Numbered from the stretch's first letter, positions 1-8,551 are shown. The stretch: 64,000 bases of DNA from Paenibacillus sp. BIHB 4019 (GCF_002741035.1 NZ_CP016808.1:4388501-4452500), one strand, 5' to 3'. A program made the numbers and translations. Notes: a model not told the origin generated them from the letters alone.

Positions 1-1
1 A

Positions 2-385
2 ATCAAGCCGCTGCTGCTCAATCAGGAATATGTGGTCGGGTTGGGCAATATTTATGTAGATGAGGCGCTGTTTCAAGCGGGTATCCATCCTGAGCGGAGC
101 GCCAATTCGCTTAGTGCCGGAGAATGGGATAAGCTGCATGCAGCAATCTGTTCGACGCTTGGCAAAGCGGTGGAAGCGGGCGGCTCATCGATCAAATCCT
201 ATGTAAATGGGCAAGGCGAGATGGGCATGTTCCAGCATCAGCTGCTCGTTTATGGCCGAAAGGACGAGCCGTGTCCGGCTTGTGGAGTAGCCATTGAAAA
301 GTTTGTTGTTGGAGGCAGAGGCACGCATATTTGCCCTAGCTGCCAGAAGGCGCCGGAGCAAGCAGGTGAGCAAAGCGCAGGCTAA
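2..385 (+). CDS. mutM: Formamidopyrimidine-DNA glycosylase, C-terminal part (start lies before the window)
   Basis: This is the C-terminal 127 or so residues of the bifunctional DNA glycosylase/AP lyase that removes 8-oxoguanine and other oxidised purines. The frame is already open at base 2, so the catalytic N-terminal Pro and Glu are outside the window. Visible family marks are the helix-two-turn-helix segment VVGLGNIYVDEALF, the conserved SSIKSYVNGQGEMGMFQ stretch, and a zinc finger formed by CPAC and CPSC near the end. The next gene (ytaF) and coaE follow on the same strand, the usual Bacillales neighbourhood. Confident identification; the N-terminus cannot be judged. Confidence 0.95.
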   Translation: MKPLLLNQEYVVGLGNIYVDEALFQAGIHPERSANSLSAGEWDKLHAAICSTLGKAVEAGGSSIKSYVNGQGEMGMFQHQLLVYGRKDEPCPACGVAIEKFVVGGRGTHICPSCQKAPEQAGEQSAG

Positions 386-525
386 TCGCGGTAACTTAAG
401 CCAAGCCCTCCATAATGTAGTCATTCACCCTAGGCATGCAGCTGCATATGCTGTTGTGAAGAACAATAGGCAGATGCCCTGTAGAGTGTAATCGGGGCAC
501 CTGCGTATGCAGGGAGTGACGAGGG

Positions 526-1263
526 TTGGCTTTGCATCTGGTTTCGTTGATCGTGCTCGCTTTTGCTGTGAGCGTGGACGGCTTCGGCGTTGGCATTACG
601 TATGGTTTGCGCCGCATTCGCATCCCGTTGCTGTCCGTGCTGATTATCGCGTGCTGTTCAGGCCTGATCATTTTATTGTCCATGAAGCTAGGCAGCGTTA
701 TCGCCAAATATTTATCGCCAGGCTCGGCGAGCTTGATTGGCGCCATCGTGCTGATGGGTATTGGCTGTTGGGCGCTGCTCCAGCTGCGGCGAAATCGCCA
801 TGAAAGCAAGAAGGTGGATGCTGAAAATGCGTCTGCCGCTTCTGGTGCTAGCGGCCCTGTTTCCGAGGATCGTTCCGGCCATCCGGCTGTAGAAACAAAC
901 GCTGCGGAGGCAAGCCATCCGGTGCTCGTTGTGATAGTTGAGCTGAGGCGCATTGGGCTTGTCATTCAGATTTTACGGACACCGCAGGCTGCTGACGTTG
1001 ATAAATCGGGCACGATTTCCGCCTCCGAGGCGATTATGCTCGGCGTAGCGCTGTCGCTCGATGCTTTCGGCGCGGGAATCGGGGCCGCGATGATTGGTTT
1101 GCCTGCTTTGCTGACAGCGATTGTGATTGCTGCGGCTAGCGCCCTATTTTTGCTAGGGGGCATCAGCTTCGGTTTTCGCTTCTCGCATTGGAAGGGCATG
1201 CAGGCGCTGGCGGTACTGCCAGGCATTTTGCTTATTATAATTGGAATATCAAAGCTGCTGTAA
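526..1263 (+). CDS. ytaF: Sporulation membrane protein YtaF (MntP/YtaF-like)
   Basis: The 245-residue polytopic membrane protein has two homologous halves of three hydrophobic segments, at about residues 1-90 and 170-245. Each half carries a similar acidic motif (SVDGFGVGITYG near residue 17, SLDAFGAGIGAAM near residue 180), as in MntP/YtaF-type cation-export proteins. The halves are joined by a variable hydrophilic loop rich in Ser, Ala and Glu. TTG at 526 is preferred because AGGGAG lies nine bases before it. It sits between mutM and coaE, as in other spore formers. The precise role of YtaF in sporulation is not established. Confidence 0.88.
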   Translation: MALHLVSLIVLAFAVSVDGFGVGITYGLRRIRIPLLSVLIIACCSGLIILLSMKLGSVIAKYLSPGSASLIGAIVLMGIGCWALLQLRRNRHESKKVDAENASAASGASGPVSEDRSGHPAVETNAAEASHPVLVVIVELRRIGLVIQILRTPQAADVDKSGTISASEAIMLGVALSLDAFGAGIGAAMIGLPALLTAIVIAAASALFLLGGISFGFRFSHWKGMQALAVLPGILLIIIGISKLL

Positions 1264-1280
1264 AGATGAGGTGGAAGGGC

Positions 1281-1880
1281 ATGAGGATCGGATTAACCGG
1301 CGGCATTGCTACTGGAAAAAGCACCGTTGCCCACCTATTAGTGGAGCTTGGAGCGCTGCTGGTGGATGCCGATCAGGTAGCAAGGGAAGTTGTTTTGCCA
1401 GGGGAGCCCGCTCTAGCGGCGGTCGCCTCTGCGTTTGGACAAGCTGTGTTACATAAAGACGGTACACTTGATCGGGCAGCGCTCGGCCAAATCGTATTCA
1501 ATAATAAAGAGCAGCTGGGGCAGCTTGAAGCGATTTTGCATCCGGCGATTCGCTCTACGATGCAGCAGCGAATGGCTGACTATGAACGGCAGCATCCAGG
1601 CAAGCTGGTCGTTGCTGATATTCCGCTGCTGTATGAGACGGAGCAGGAGCATTTATATGAAGGCGTGCTTGTTGTGTATGTGCCAGAGCATATCCAGTTG
1701 GAGCGCCTGATGGCGCGCAACAACGTTGATGAGCAGGAAGCAAGGCGGCGCATGGGGCTGCAACTGAGCATGGAAGAGAAGAAGCGCAGAGCTAATTGGG
1801 TTATCGACAACAGTGGAACGCTGGCGCAGACGAGGGAGCAGGTTCAGGCGTTTTGGCAGAGCAAGGGTCATACATGCTGA
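1281..1880 (+). CDS. coaE: Dephospho-CoA kinase
   Basis: The product phosphorylates the 3'-hydroxyl of dephospho-CoA with ATP, the last step of coenzyme A synthesis. The N-terminus MRIGLTGGIATGKSTVAHLL contains the P-loop GGIATGKST. The DADQVAREV segment and the VVADIPLLYET lid/core motif are typical of CoaE. The 199-residue length is usual for the family. The frame is open further upstream, but the ATG at 1281 starts exactly at the conserved N-terminus and has GGAAGG just before it. Its stop codon overlaps the start of the following transglycosylase gene, so the two are probably co-translated. Confidence 0.95.
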   Translation: MRIGLTGGIATGKSTVAHLLVELGALLVDADQVAREVVLPGEPALAAVASAFGQAVLHKDGTLDRAALGQIVFNNKEQLGQLEAILHPAIRSTMQQRMADYERQHPGKLVVADIPLLYETEQEHLYEGVLVVYVPEHIQLERLMARNNVDEQEARRRMGLQLSMEEKKRRANWVIDNSGTLAQTREQVQAFWQSKGHTC

Positions 1881-2461
1881 GGGCCAAGAGAAGAAAGGTC
1901 GCTCGAAGAAGGCTGTTTTTGCTATTATTTATTATCATAGTTGTCATTATTGTCGCTCAGCCCGCATGGATGCTCAAGAAGCTCTATCCTATTGATTATA
2001 AGGCCGATATTCGGGCAAGTGCCATTAGCTATCAGGTAGATCCCCATTTGGTGGCGGCCATTATTAAAGCGGAGACGAATTTCCAGACGGGCAAAGTTTC
2101 GAAGAAAGGCGCGCTCGGACTGATGCAAATTATGCCGACCACCGCCAAATGGATTGTCGAGAAGGCAGGCTTCGAGCAGGTGACCGAGGAGACGCTGCGC
2201 AATCGCGCTGATGTGAGCATCGAGCTGGGGGTATGGTATCTGGCTTCGCTGCACAAACAATTTGATGAAAATAATATCGTTGTCATTGCTGCCTACAATG
2301 CAGGACCAGGTAAAGTCCGGCAATGGCTCGATTCGGGGGAATGGGACGGCACGTTCGATGATGCCGCTAAAATTCCATATAAAGAAACACGCGATTATGT
2401 ACAAAAGGTCGTGAAGTATTATAATAAGTACAAAGACTTGTACCCGGAACTGGAACCGTAA
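1874..2461 (+). CDS. Membrane-anchored lytic transglycosylase (SLT domain)
   Basis: This 195-residue protein starts with a very basic stretch and one hydrophobic segment (about residues 12-32), which suggests an N-terminal membrane anchor with the catalytic domain outside. The rest is a Slt70-type domain: AAIIKAETNFQ carries the catalytic glutamate, followed by KGALGLMQIMPTTAKW and AAYNAGPGKVRQW, all standard signatures. It would cleave peptidoglycan glycan strands. ATG 1874 overlaps the coaE stop by seven bases and has AAGGG upstream. The same coaE/SLT pair is known in Bacillales (yjbJ/YabT-like naming varies), so no symbol is given. Confidence 0.9.
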   Translation: MLRAKRRKVARRRLFLLLFIIIVVIIVAQPAWMLKKLYPIDYKADIRASAISYQVDPHLVAAIIKAETNFQTGKVSKKGALGLMQIMPTTAKWIVEKAGFEQVTEETLRNRADVSIELGVWYLASLHKQFDENNIVVIAAYNAGPGKVRQWLDSGEWDGTFDDAAKIPYKETRDYVQKVVKYYNKYKDLYPELEP

Positions 2462-2470
2462 ACAGGAAGA

Positions 2471-2513
2471 AGCTTTGGCTGCCCGTCACTTCAGGACTTA
2501 AGCAGCCAAAGCT
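2471..2513. terminator. Hairpin between convergent genes
   Basis: Perfect 12-bp arms (AGCTTTGGCTGC and its complement) surround a loop of about 18 bases, between the transglycosylase gene and the convergent SASP gene. It has only a weak T-run on either side, so it is a probable bidirectional terminator of modest strength. Confidence 0.6.
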
Positions 2514-2537
2514 GTCTGTTATTACAAGAGCTATTTA

Positions 2538-2756
2538 TTAATGGGAGCCCCCTGCAAGGGATTGCTCAGCGATTTGTACCAGACGGCGGGTAATGTACCC
2601 TCCGATGGAACCAGCGTCCTTTGTAGCCATGTTACCGTAGTAACCGTCTTGTGGAATCGCGATTCCAAGCTCTTGAGCAACCTCGAATTTCATTTGGTCG
2701 AGTGCTGCTGTCGCTTGTGGTACAACCAGTTGGTTGCTGCTGCGGTTTGCGCTCAT
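2538..2756 (-). CDS. Alpha/beta-type small acid-soluble spore protein
   Basis: The 72-residue product is a DNA-binding protein of the alpha/beta SASP family, which coats spore DNA and protects it from UV and heat. It has the germination-protease region KFEVAQELGI and the second conserved block GSIGGYITRRLVQIAEQ, plus the linker GYYGNMATKDAG. A GAGGAGGTGAAC ribosome site precedes the ATG. Expression is expected from forespore sigma-G, although no promoter was assigned. This is the strongest single sign that the organism forms endospores. Confidence 0.96.
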   Translation of the reverse strand: MSANRSSNQLVVPQATAALDQMKFEVAQELGIAIPQDGYYGNMATKDAGSIGGYITRRLVQIAEQSLAGGSH

Positions 2757-2866
2757 GTGTGTTCACCTCCTCGCGGTTGGTAAAAGTATTATGTGCGAAA
2801 ATCCGAACTTCATTACAGGAATTGTTTGGTAATTTTTAGGGATAGCTTAGAAGGGAGGAAAAGAGA

Positions 2867-3346
2867 ATGAAATGTCCATATTGCGACTACTCCGGAACGA
2901 AGGTGCTGGACTCGCGCCCCGCTAACGAGAACAAGTCCATTCGCCGCCGCCGGGAATGTGAGAAATGCAAAAGCCGCTTCACGACGTTCGAGATGATTGA
3001 GGAAACGCCGCTCGTTGTCATCAAGAAGGATGGCAGCCGTGAAGAGTTCAGCCGTGATAAAATTTTGCGTGGTTTAATCCGTGCTTGCGAGAAGCGCCCC
3101 GTGCCCGCTGAAAGGCTGGAGGTTGTCGTTTCTGAGGTAGAGAAGGAGCTGCGCACAACTGCACACGCTGAGGTGGAGAGCCGTGTCATTGGCGAGCTGG
3201 TGATGGGGCAGCTGTATCCAGTAGATGAAGTAGCTTATGTCCGTTTTGCCTCTGTGTATCGGCAGTTCAAGGACATCGATATGTTCATGAAGGAGCTTAG
3301 CAGCCTGCTGTCGAAGGACAGCTCGCCGAATGGAATGAAGGATTAA
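2867..3346 (+). CDS. nrdR: Transcriptional repressor NrdR
   Basis: The 159-residue nucleotide-sensing repressor controls ribonucleotide reductase genes by binding NrdR boxes. The N-terminal zinc ribbon is visible as CPYC (residues 3-6) and CEKC, followed by SRFTTFE. The ATP-cone domain covers about residues 49-139 ([19 protein letters not shown]). The length is standard. ATG 2867 has AAGGGAGGAAAAGAGA upstream. A Rho-independent terminator follows the gene, so it appears to be transcribed alone. Confidence 0.97.
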   Translation: MKCPYCDYSGTKVLDSRPANENKSIRRRRECEKCKSRFTTFEMIEETPLVVIKKDGSREEFSRDKILRGLIRACEKRPVPAERLEVVVSEVEKELRTTAHAEVESRVIGELVMGQLYPVDEVAYVRFASVYRQFKDIDMFMKELSSLLSKDSSPNGMKD

Positions 3347-3391
3347 ATCAGATGCTGCCTTCGGAAGCTGCGGCATGAATAGATTGGAGAA

Positions 3392-3426
3392 AACAGCGCC
3401 GCTCCAGGCGTTGTTTTTTTGTTTTT
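3392..3426 (+). terminator. Rho-independent terminator of nrdR
   Basis: A hairpin with arms AACAGCGCC and GGCGTTGTT and a six-base loop is followed by a run of T residues. Confidence 0.85.
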
Positions 3427-3506
3427 TGCGTTAGAACGCCTTAAACAATAATAAGATTGAATATTAAATCATTTAAATATTCATTGTTGAAAGGGAGGTT
3501 TTTTGT

Positions 3507-3953
3507 ATGTCATTCAAAATTAGGCTGGCGGAAAAGAAGGATATCAGCAGCTTGACCGATTTAATGCACGACTATATCGTAGGCTTTTATCAAAATCCTT
3601 GGCCGGGCACACCAGAAATTCATCAATTAATGGAGCAGCTGCTGGAAAAGCAGGGCGGTATCCAGTTTGTCGTAGAGAAGGAGCAGCAGCTGATTGGCTT
3701 TGCTACTTTATATTTTACAATTAGTACAATGAAGTCAGCGCAGATTACGCTCATGAATGACTTTTTTCTGCTGGAGCCGTATCGGGATACGGAAGTGGAG
3801 GAAGAACTATTTTTGACATGCAGAACGTACACACAGGAGCAAGGCTTTGCTCATATGTTCTGGATAACAGCTCCGCAAAATAAGCGGGCTCAACAATTTT
3901 TCGCTAAAATGGATGCGGTTCAAGGCAGCTGGGTGAACTATACAATTGTCTAG
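3507..3953 (+). CDS. GNAT-family N-acetyltransferase
   Basis: The 148-residue protein has the GNAT fold order: an N-terminal KIRLAEKKDISSLTDLM strand/helix, a central GFATLYFTIST strand pair, MNDFFLLEPYRDTEVEEELF in the acetyl-CoA region, and a C-terminal aromatic segment. The usual R/Q-x-x-G-x-G/A loop is replaced by RDTEVE, so acetyl-CoA binding is assumed from the family rather than seen. It has a strong GGGAGG site before ATG 3507. The region upstream is A+T rich. The substrate cannot be told from the sequence. Confidence 0.8.
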   Translation: MSFKIRLAEKKDISSLTDLMHDYIVGFYQNPWPGTPEIHQLMEQLLEKQGGIQFVVEKEQQLIGFATLYFTISTMKSAQITLMNDFFLLEPYRDTEVEEELFLTCRTYTQEQGFAHMFWITAPQNKRAQQFFAKMDAVQGSWVNYTIV

Positions 3954-3983
3954 AAAGCCTGATAAATCGCATTAGTATCCTTC

Positions 3984-4014
3984 AAGTAACTACACCACTT
4001 TCAAGTGCGTACTT
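3984..4014. promoter_or_regulatory. Candidate HxlR operator upstream of hxlA
   Basis: AAGTA at 3984-3988 and TACTT at 4010-4014 form inverted half-sites in the leader of hxlA. HxlR is a winged-helix activator that binds upstream of hxlAB in Bacillus subtilis, so this is a plausible site. It is a weak inference from symmetry and position only. Confidence 0.35.
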
Positions 4015-4097
4015 CCTCAAATGTCGGAAAGGGGCTAGACTAAAACCTGTAGCAAGGTTAACAATTTCCAACATTTGATGAAGGAGTGTGCGTATAC

Positions 4098-4730
4098 ATG
4101 GAATTGCAATTGGCGCTTGATTTGGTGAACATTGAGGAAGCAAAGGTTTTGGTCAAAGAGGTTGAGTCGTTTATCGATATCGTTGAAATCGGAACACCTA
4201 TCGTTATCAATGAAGGTCTGCATGCGGTAAAAGCGATTAAAGAAGCTTTCCCTAACCTTAAAGTATTGGCCGATCTGAAAATTATGGACGCTGGCGGCTA
4301 TGAAGTGATGAAAGCTTCCGAAGCGGGTGCAGACATCATTACCGTTCTTGGTGTTTCCGACGACTCCACCATCAGAGGTGCAGTTGAAGAAGCTCGCAAG
4401 CAGGGCAATAAAATTATGGTCGATATGATTAATGTGAAAAATATTGAAGCCCGTGCAGCGGAAATTGATGCGCTTGGGGTAGACTATATTTGTGTCCATT
4501 CCGGCTATGATCACCAAGCTGAAGGCAAAAACTCCTTCGAAGAGCTGGCGGCGATCAAGCGTGTTGTAAAACAAGCAAAAACCGCAATCGCAGGCGGCAT
4601 CAAAATCGATACGCTGCAAGAGGTTATTTCGGCAAAGCCTGATCTGGTTATCGTAGGCGGCGGTATTACGGGCGTTGAAAATAAATCCGCAACTGCATCG
4701 CAAATGCAGCAGTGGATCAAACAGGCCTAA
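4098..4730 (+). CDS. hxlA: 3-hexulose-6-phosphate synthase
   Basis: This 210-residue TIM-barrel enzyme condenses formaldehyde with ribulose 5-phosphate to give 3-hexulose 6-phosphate, the entry step of the ribulose monophosphate pathway, used here most likely to detoxify formaldehyde. MELQLALDLVNIEEA, the metal-binding VLADLKIMDAGGYEV motif and the C-terminal phosphate loop VGGGITG are diagnostic of the OMP-decarboxylase superfamily and this member. ATG 4098 is chosen because AAGGAG lies about eleven bases before it; an in-frame GTG at 4086 overlaps that ribosome site. hxlB follows after five bases. Confidence 0.95.
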   Translation: MELQLALDLVNIEEAKVLVKEVESFIDIVEIGTPIVINEGLHAVKAIKEAFPNLKVLADLKIMDAGGYEVMKASEAGADIITVLGVSDDSTIRGAVEEARKQGNKIMVDMINVKNIEARAAEIDALGVDYICVHSGYDHQAEGKNSFEELAAIKRVVKQAKTAIAGGIKIDTLQEVISAKPDLVIVGGGITGVENKSATASQMQQWIKQA

Positions 4731-4735
4731 AGCTG

Positions 4736-5293
4736 ATGCGTATGAGTCAGCTTGCAGGAGAAATCGTACAGGAGCTGGAGCGGCTGACGCAGCTCATTCC
4801 GGATGAAGCCGCAGGCGAGCTGGCTGATGCAATTATGCGCGCGCCGCGTGTTTTCGTCTCAGGCGCTGGACGCTCGGGCCTGATGGGCAAAGCTTTTGCG
4901 ATGCGGCTCGTGCATATGGGCTTTGACGCTTATGTGGCTGGCGAGACAGTGACGCGTGCACTCGGCAAAGACGATGTGCTCGTACTGGGCTCGGGCTCCG
5001 GCGGGACGAGCAGCCTCATTGCGATGGCGCAAAAGGCGGAGGCGCTCGGCGGCAAGCTGGCCGTCATTACGACGAATCCAGAGTCGGCGCTTGGACGTGC
5101 GGCGCATATCGTTGTAACGCTGCAGGCTGCGGCGAAGGAAGAGCAGGATGGGGCCAAGCAGACCGTGCAGCCGATGGCTTCTCTTTTTGAACAAGGCCTT
5201 CTCATTTTCTATGATGCGGTTATTTTGAGCTTGATGGAGAAGAAGGGGCTTAGCGGCAACACCATGTACAGCAATCACGCGAATCTGGAATAG
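4736..5293 (+). CDS. hxlB: 6-phospho-3-hexuloisomerase
   Basis: This 185-residue SIS-domain enzyme converts 3-hexulose 6-phosphate to fructose 6-phosphate, the second step of the pathway started by HxlA. The SIS core is visible as [20 protein letters not shown] and [14 protein letters not shown], and the protein ends in the usual [15 protein letters not shown]. The length fits the family. The start is uncertain: ATG 4736, ATG 4742 and ATG 4712 (overlapping hxlA) are all in frame and none has a strong ribosome site, consistent with translation coupled to hxlA. Confidence 0.93.
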   Translation: MRMSQLAGEIVQELERLTQLIPDEAAGELADAIMRAPRVFVSGAGRSGLMGKAFAMRLVHMGFDAYVAGETVTRALGKDDVLVLGSGSGGTSSLIAMAQKAEALGGKLAVITTNPESALGRAAHIVVTLQAAAKEEQDGAKQTVQPMASLFEQGLLIFYDAVILSLMEKKGLSGNTMYSNHANLE

Positions 5294-5352
5294 CAGGTGG
5301 CGCGCAGCATAGCTGGAAGCTGCTTCATCATGTATACTGGGAAGGAGGGGGA

Positions 5353-5712
5353 ATGAATATGGCTCAGGAATTAAAGGAACGTATTAATTTACGTGAAATC
5401 AACTGCGAGAAGGAGCTTACGCTGGCCGTCATTGGGGGCAAGTGGAAGCTGATCATATTGTGGCATCTTGGTCTTGAAGGAACGAAACGTTTCAGTGAGC
5501 TGAAGAAAATGATTCCCCATATCACCCAGAAAATGCTGACGAATCAGCTCCGCGAGCTGGAGGAGGATTTGCTGGTTGAGCGTAAAGTATATGCGGAAGT
5601 TCCGCCGCGAGTGGAATATACGTTAACGGCTTACGGCGAAAGCCTGATGCCTGTGCTGCGCATGATGTACGATTGGGGCAAAAACTACGGCGAGGAAGTC
5701 GTATGGAAATAG
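5353..5712 (+). CDS. hxlR: HxlR-type winged-helix regulator
   Basis: The 119-residue DNA-binding protein contains the HxlR domain over about residues 15-110: [20 protein letters not shown], then [20 protein letters not shown] as recognition helix and wing. Members activate hxlAB when formaldehyde is present, often through a reactive cysteine; Cys19 is in the expected place. Here the gene lies downstream of hxlB on the same strand, whereas in B. subtilis it is divergent from hxlAB. It has a GGAGGGG site before ATG 5353; a second ATG lies six bases on. Confidence 0.88.
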   Translation: MNMAQELKERINLREINCEKELTLAVIGGKWKLIILWHLGLEGTKRFSELKKMIPHITQKMLTNQLRELEEDLLVERKVYAEVPPRVEYTLTAYGESLMPVLRMMYDWGKNYGEEVVWK

Positions 5713-5738
5713 CAGCAATAGCAGCTTGATAGCTAAGG

Positions 5739-5787
5739 AAGGCTGGGGTTAGGAGCAGAGGATGCTTCTAGCTTCGGCCTTTTTTTG
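5739..5787 (+). terminator. Rho-independent terminator of the hxl genes
   Basis: Nineteen-base arms at 5739-5757 and 5763-5781 pair along their whole length if G-U pairs are allowed, and are followed by a T-run. It closes the hxlA-hxlB-hxlR unit. Confidence 0.88.
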
Positions 5788-5866
5788 ATTTGAAATCGGA
5801 CCCTATCATTGGTGAAGTTGTTCATGGCTGCAACCAATTAAAATTAAATAATAGCTAGCAGTATGA

Positions 5867-6094
5867 TTAGACCCTAATGAGGTGGCCCAAAATTTTGGCA
5901 ATATCGCCTATTATTTATTTGAAAATGGGGATGTTATCAACGATGGAGAGACGGTCGGCGGGACCGAGGACATACGCTGGCGCTGTGAGCATCAATACGC
6001 TCTTGCCGCACCACGACGCGTCGTCCTCGACCTTGATCCGGGAGAGCCTTATTATGCCGGAATGCAGGGGGGAAGCAACGGCAGAAAAGACTGA
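5867..6094 (+). pseudogene. Headless gene fragment (possible DUF4261 C-terminus)
   Basis: An open frame begins directly after a stop codon and reads NIAYYLFENGDVINDGETVG, then a Trp/Cys-containing stretch and VVLDLDPGEPYYAG. This looks like the C-terminal end of a conserved protein, with a pattern (ENGDVI.DG.T.G) like that in DUF4261-type proteins. There is no ribosome site and no credible start, and the upstream 80 bases do not continue the protein. I read it as a decayed remnant about 70 codons long; the family assignment is tentative. Confidence 0.4.
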
Positions 6095-6113
6095 TGCAGC
6101 AGCTTGTACAAGA

Positions 6114-6150
6114 CGCAAAGAAGCCAGCCGTTAAGGCTGGCTTCTTTGCG
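6114..6150. terminator. Strong bidirectional terminator
   Basis: Perfect 16-bp arms (starting CGCAAAGAAGCCAGCC) surround a five-base loop, between the gene fragment and the 3' end of the minus-strand aldo/keto reductase. Confidence 0.85.
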
Positions 6151-6185
6151 CTTATTCCATTTTTAATAGGATGAGCCTATCATGC

Positions 6186-7154
6186 TTAATAGCGGCTGCC
6201 GAAGGTGCTGCCGACAGGGGCAAGTTCATTCAATTGGGATTGCTCCTCAGCTGTTAAGCGGATGGATAAGGCCTCTGCATTTTGTTGCAAATATTTCACA
6301 CGTTTCGTACCCGGAATCGGAACGATATCGCTGCCTTGCGCGAATACCCAAGCCAGTGCGATTTGGGCGGGAGTTACTCCTTTTTGCTGGGCAAGCAGCT
6401 GTATCCCCTGAACGATATTTTTATTTTGTTCGAATGCCTCTTCAGAAAACCGGGGATTATACATGCGCCAGTCACCTTGTGCCAATTGGCTTCGACTGGA
6501 GAGCGTGCCAGTCAGAAATCCTCTTCCAAGCGGACTGTAGGGGACAAAACCGACGCCCAACTCTCTGCAAGCATGCAATATACCGAGCTCAGGCTCTCTG
6601 GACCATAAGGAATATTCCGTTTGAACGGCTGAAATAGGAAAGACAGCGTGAGCAGCGGCCAATTGTTCAGGGGTCACTTCTGAAAGCCCCAAATAGCGGA
6701 TCTTTCCTTCTTTCACGAGCTCAGCCATAGCTCCAACCGTCTCTGTGATCGGAACATTAGGATCTGCTCTATGCAAGTAATACAGATCGATGTAGTCCGT
6801 GCCCAAGCGTTGCAAACTTGCCTCGCAGGCTTGCTTCACATATTGCGGCGTTCCATTGTAGCCTAGATGCTGTGTTTGATTACGAAGGGAGCCAAATTTG
6901 GTTGCGATCTGCACGGAATGACGGTGTGGCCTTAATCCTTTACCAACCAGTTTTTCATTTACTCCGATGCCGTCCTCGTCATAACCGTAAATATCCGCTG
7001 TATCAAAAAACGTAATGCCTAACTCCAGAGCGTGATTCAACGTGCCTAAAGACTCTGACTCATCCGTTGCCCCATAAAATTCGGACATTCCCATACATCC
7101 TAATCCCAAACGGGATACTTTCAGTCCTTGACTACCCAATGCCAAAGTTTCCAT
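6186..7154 (-). CDS. Aldo/keto reductase
   Basis: The 322-residue NADPH-dependent oxidoreductase of the AKR TIM-barrel family resembles YajO/Tas/AKR13-type proteins. Visible motifs are the N-terminal LGLGCMGMSEFYG, FFDTADIYG with catalytic Asp and Tyr, TKFG with the catalytic Lys, and DYIDLYYLHR with the catalytic His. The C-terminal SDIVPIPGTKRVKYLQQN forms the cofactor phosphate site. Start ATG 7154 follows GGAGG by a good distance; an upstream in-frame Met would add 21 unlikely residues. It is divergent from the TetR gene at 7323, its probable regulator. The substrate is unknown. Confidence 0.92.
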   Translation of the reverse strand: METLALGSQGLKVSRLGLGCMGMSEFYGATDESESLGTLNHALELGITFFDTADIYGYDEDGIGVNEKLVGKGLRPHRHSVQIATKFGSLRNQTQHLGYNGTPQYVKQACEASLQRLGTDYIDLYYLHRADPNVPITETVGAMAELVKEGKIRYLGLSEVTPEQLAAAHAVFPISAVQTEYSLWSREPELGILHACRELGVGFVPYSPLGRGFLTGTLSSRSQLAQGDWRMYNPRFSEEAFEQNKNIVQGIQLLAQQKGVTPAQIALAWVFAQGSDIVPIPGTKRVKYLQQNAEALSIRLTAEEQSQLNELAPVGSTFGSRY

Positions 7155-7221
7155 CGTGTTCAAGCCTCCTTTTATTTCTGCATTTCTTGAAAATAACAAT
7201 AGCACGCTAAACGCCAAAAAG

Positions 7222-7247
7222 TAAACTTAAAAGTCTTAAAAAGTTTA
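7222..7247. promoter_or_regulatory. Candidate TetR operator between the reductase and tetR
   Basis: TAAACTT and AAGTTTA form an inverted repeat 12 bases apart in the divergent intergenic region. A -10-like TATAAT (7285-7290) with TTCATA 17 bases before it could drive the TetR gene. The operator role is inferred from position. Confidence 0.4.
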
Positions 7248-7322
7248 AATAGTACAAAACGTTCATATTTTTGCTCGATTGAGTTATAATTTTAGGTATG
7301 AAGAAATAGGAGGCTTTACCCC

Positions 7323-7994
7323 ATGGATATGAAACCCCAGGCATTGGAGAAGAGAAATAAAACGATCCAAAAGCTAATTATAAAGATAATACCCGTGATT
7401 CAAAAAAACGGATTTGCTACGCTGAAAATGGATGATGCAGCTAAATATATGGATATTAGCAAGGCGACCATGTACAAATATTTTGCTTCTAAGGATGAAA
7501 TCATTGAAGCGGTGGTAGCCCGTTACGCAGAATATATTTCGGAAATGGTACAAGACCTGTCTTTGAACGATAACACGTCCTATATCAAATCCTTTGATAA
7601 AGTGTTTAAGCAGTCTTTGCTCATGGCGGTTTATTTGTCCGATATTTTCTTGCAGGAGCTGGACAATCTGTATCCACATTTATATGAAAAGCTTTCAAGT
7701 GAGGTTGAGCTTCGCAATGAACAGGTGAGGGCGTTTTTTGACAGAGGGATGAAGAACGATATATTCCAGCATTTGAATCCGGTCATCCTCCTCATTCAAA
7801 TGGACACGATGCTTAGGAAAATGATTGATCACAAGCTGCTAATGCTTCATCATTTGTCGCTGAAGCAGGCATTATCCGATTATTACGAAGTGATGAGACA
7901 CCAAATCATAAAATCGGAATTCATTAATTTAGAAAATAGTTCGGAGATGGATTTGTTTTTGAACCAGATGGTTCAAAAATTGTCGAGGCAATAG
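7323..7994 (+). CDS. TetR/AcrR-family regulator
   Basis: In this 223-residue protein the N-terminal helix-turn-helix spans about residues 15-65: VIQKNGFATLKMDDAAKYMDI then SKATMYKYFASKDEIIEAVV, the TetR recognition helix and following helix. The rest is helical and presumably binds a ligand, with no recognisable subfamily motif. AGGAGG lies about ten bases before ATG 7323. It is transcribed away from the aldo/keto reductase, so it probably controls that gene and itself. The 3' end runs straight into the 227-bp repeat array. Confidence 0.9.
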   Translation: MDMKPQALEKRNKTIQKLIIKIIPVIQKNGFATLKMDDAAKYMDISKATMYKYFASKDEIIEAVVARYAEYISEMVQDLSLNDNTSYIKSFDKVFKQSLLMAVYLSDIFLQELDNLYPHLYEKLSSEVELRNEQVRAFFDRGMKNDIFQHLNPVILLIQMDTMLRKMIDHKLLMLHHLSLKQALSDYYEVMRHQIIKSEFINLENSSEMDLFLNQMVQKLSRQ

Positions 7995-8003
7995 GGAAGA
8001 GGG

Positions 8004-8551
8004 CTCCGTCCGCGCGGACTGAACCCCGGGGTTCGCCCCCTGGCTCTCCATAAAATAAAGAACGTCACTACGCTATGTGGTGACGTTCTTTATTATGGAG
8101 CCTAGGGGATTTGCTTCGATTACTCGCAAATCCATCATGGGATGTCCGAATCTTTGATTAAAGGGCTGACGAAGGGGAATCGGAGAAGACTTTTAGAGGT
8201 AGATTCAGACGCCGTGCTCCTCCGCATTCGCTCCGTCCGCGCGGACTGAACCCCGGGGTTCGCCCCCTGGCTCTCCATAAAATAAAGAACGTCACCACGC
8301 TATGTGGTGACGTTCTTTATTATGGAGCCTAGGGGATTTGCTTCGATTACTCGCAAATCCATCATGGGATGTCCGAATCTTTGATTAAAGGGCTGACGAA
8401 GGGGAATCGGAGAAGACTTTTAGAGGTAGATTCAGACGCCGTGCTCCTCCGCATTCGCTCCGTCCGCGCGGACTGAACCCCGGGGTTCGCCCCCTGGCTC
8501 TCCATAAAATAAAGAACGTCACCACGCTATGTGGTGACGTTCTTTATTTTA
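8004..8551. repeat. 227-bp tandem repeat, about 2.4 copies, abutting tRNA-Ala
   Basis: Copies start at 8004, 8231 and 8458; the third is cut short at the 3' end of the tRNA gene. Each copy holds the palindrome GTCCGCGCGGAC, the palindrome GAACCCCGGGGTTC, a long perfect or near-perfect hairpin around AAAGAACGTCACCAC, and, in the two full copies, a 14-base echo of the tRNA 3' end (ATGGAGCCTAGGGG). Copy 1 differs by a C-to-T change in the hairpin, and copies 1 and 2 lack a few T residues after it. No coding potential is seen. It probably arose by unequal exchange next to the tRNA gene. Confidence 0.92.

Noticed and set aside
8004..8551. Integrated mobile element or prophage end at tRNA-Ala
   Set aside because: No integrase, transposase or phage gene lies near, and the sequence is a plain tandem duplication.
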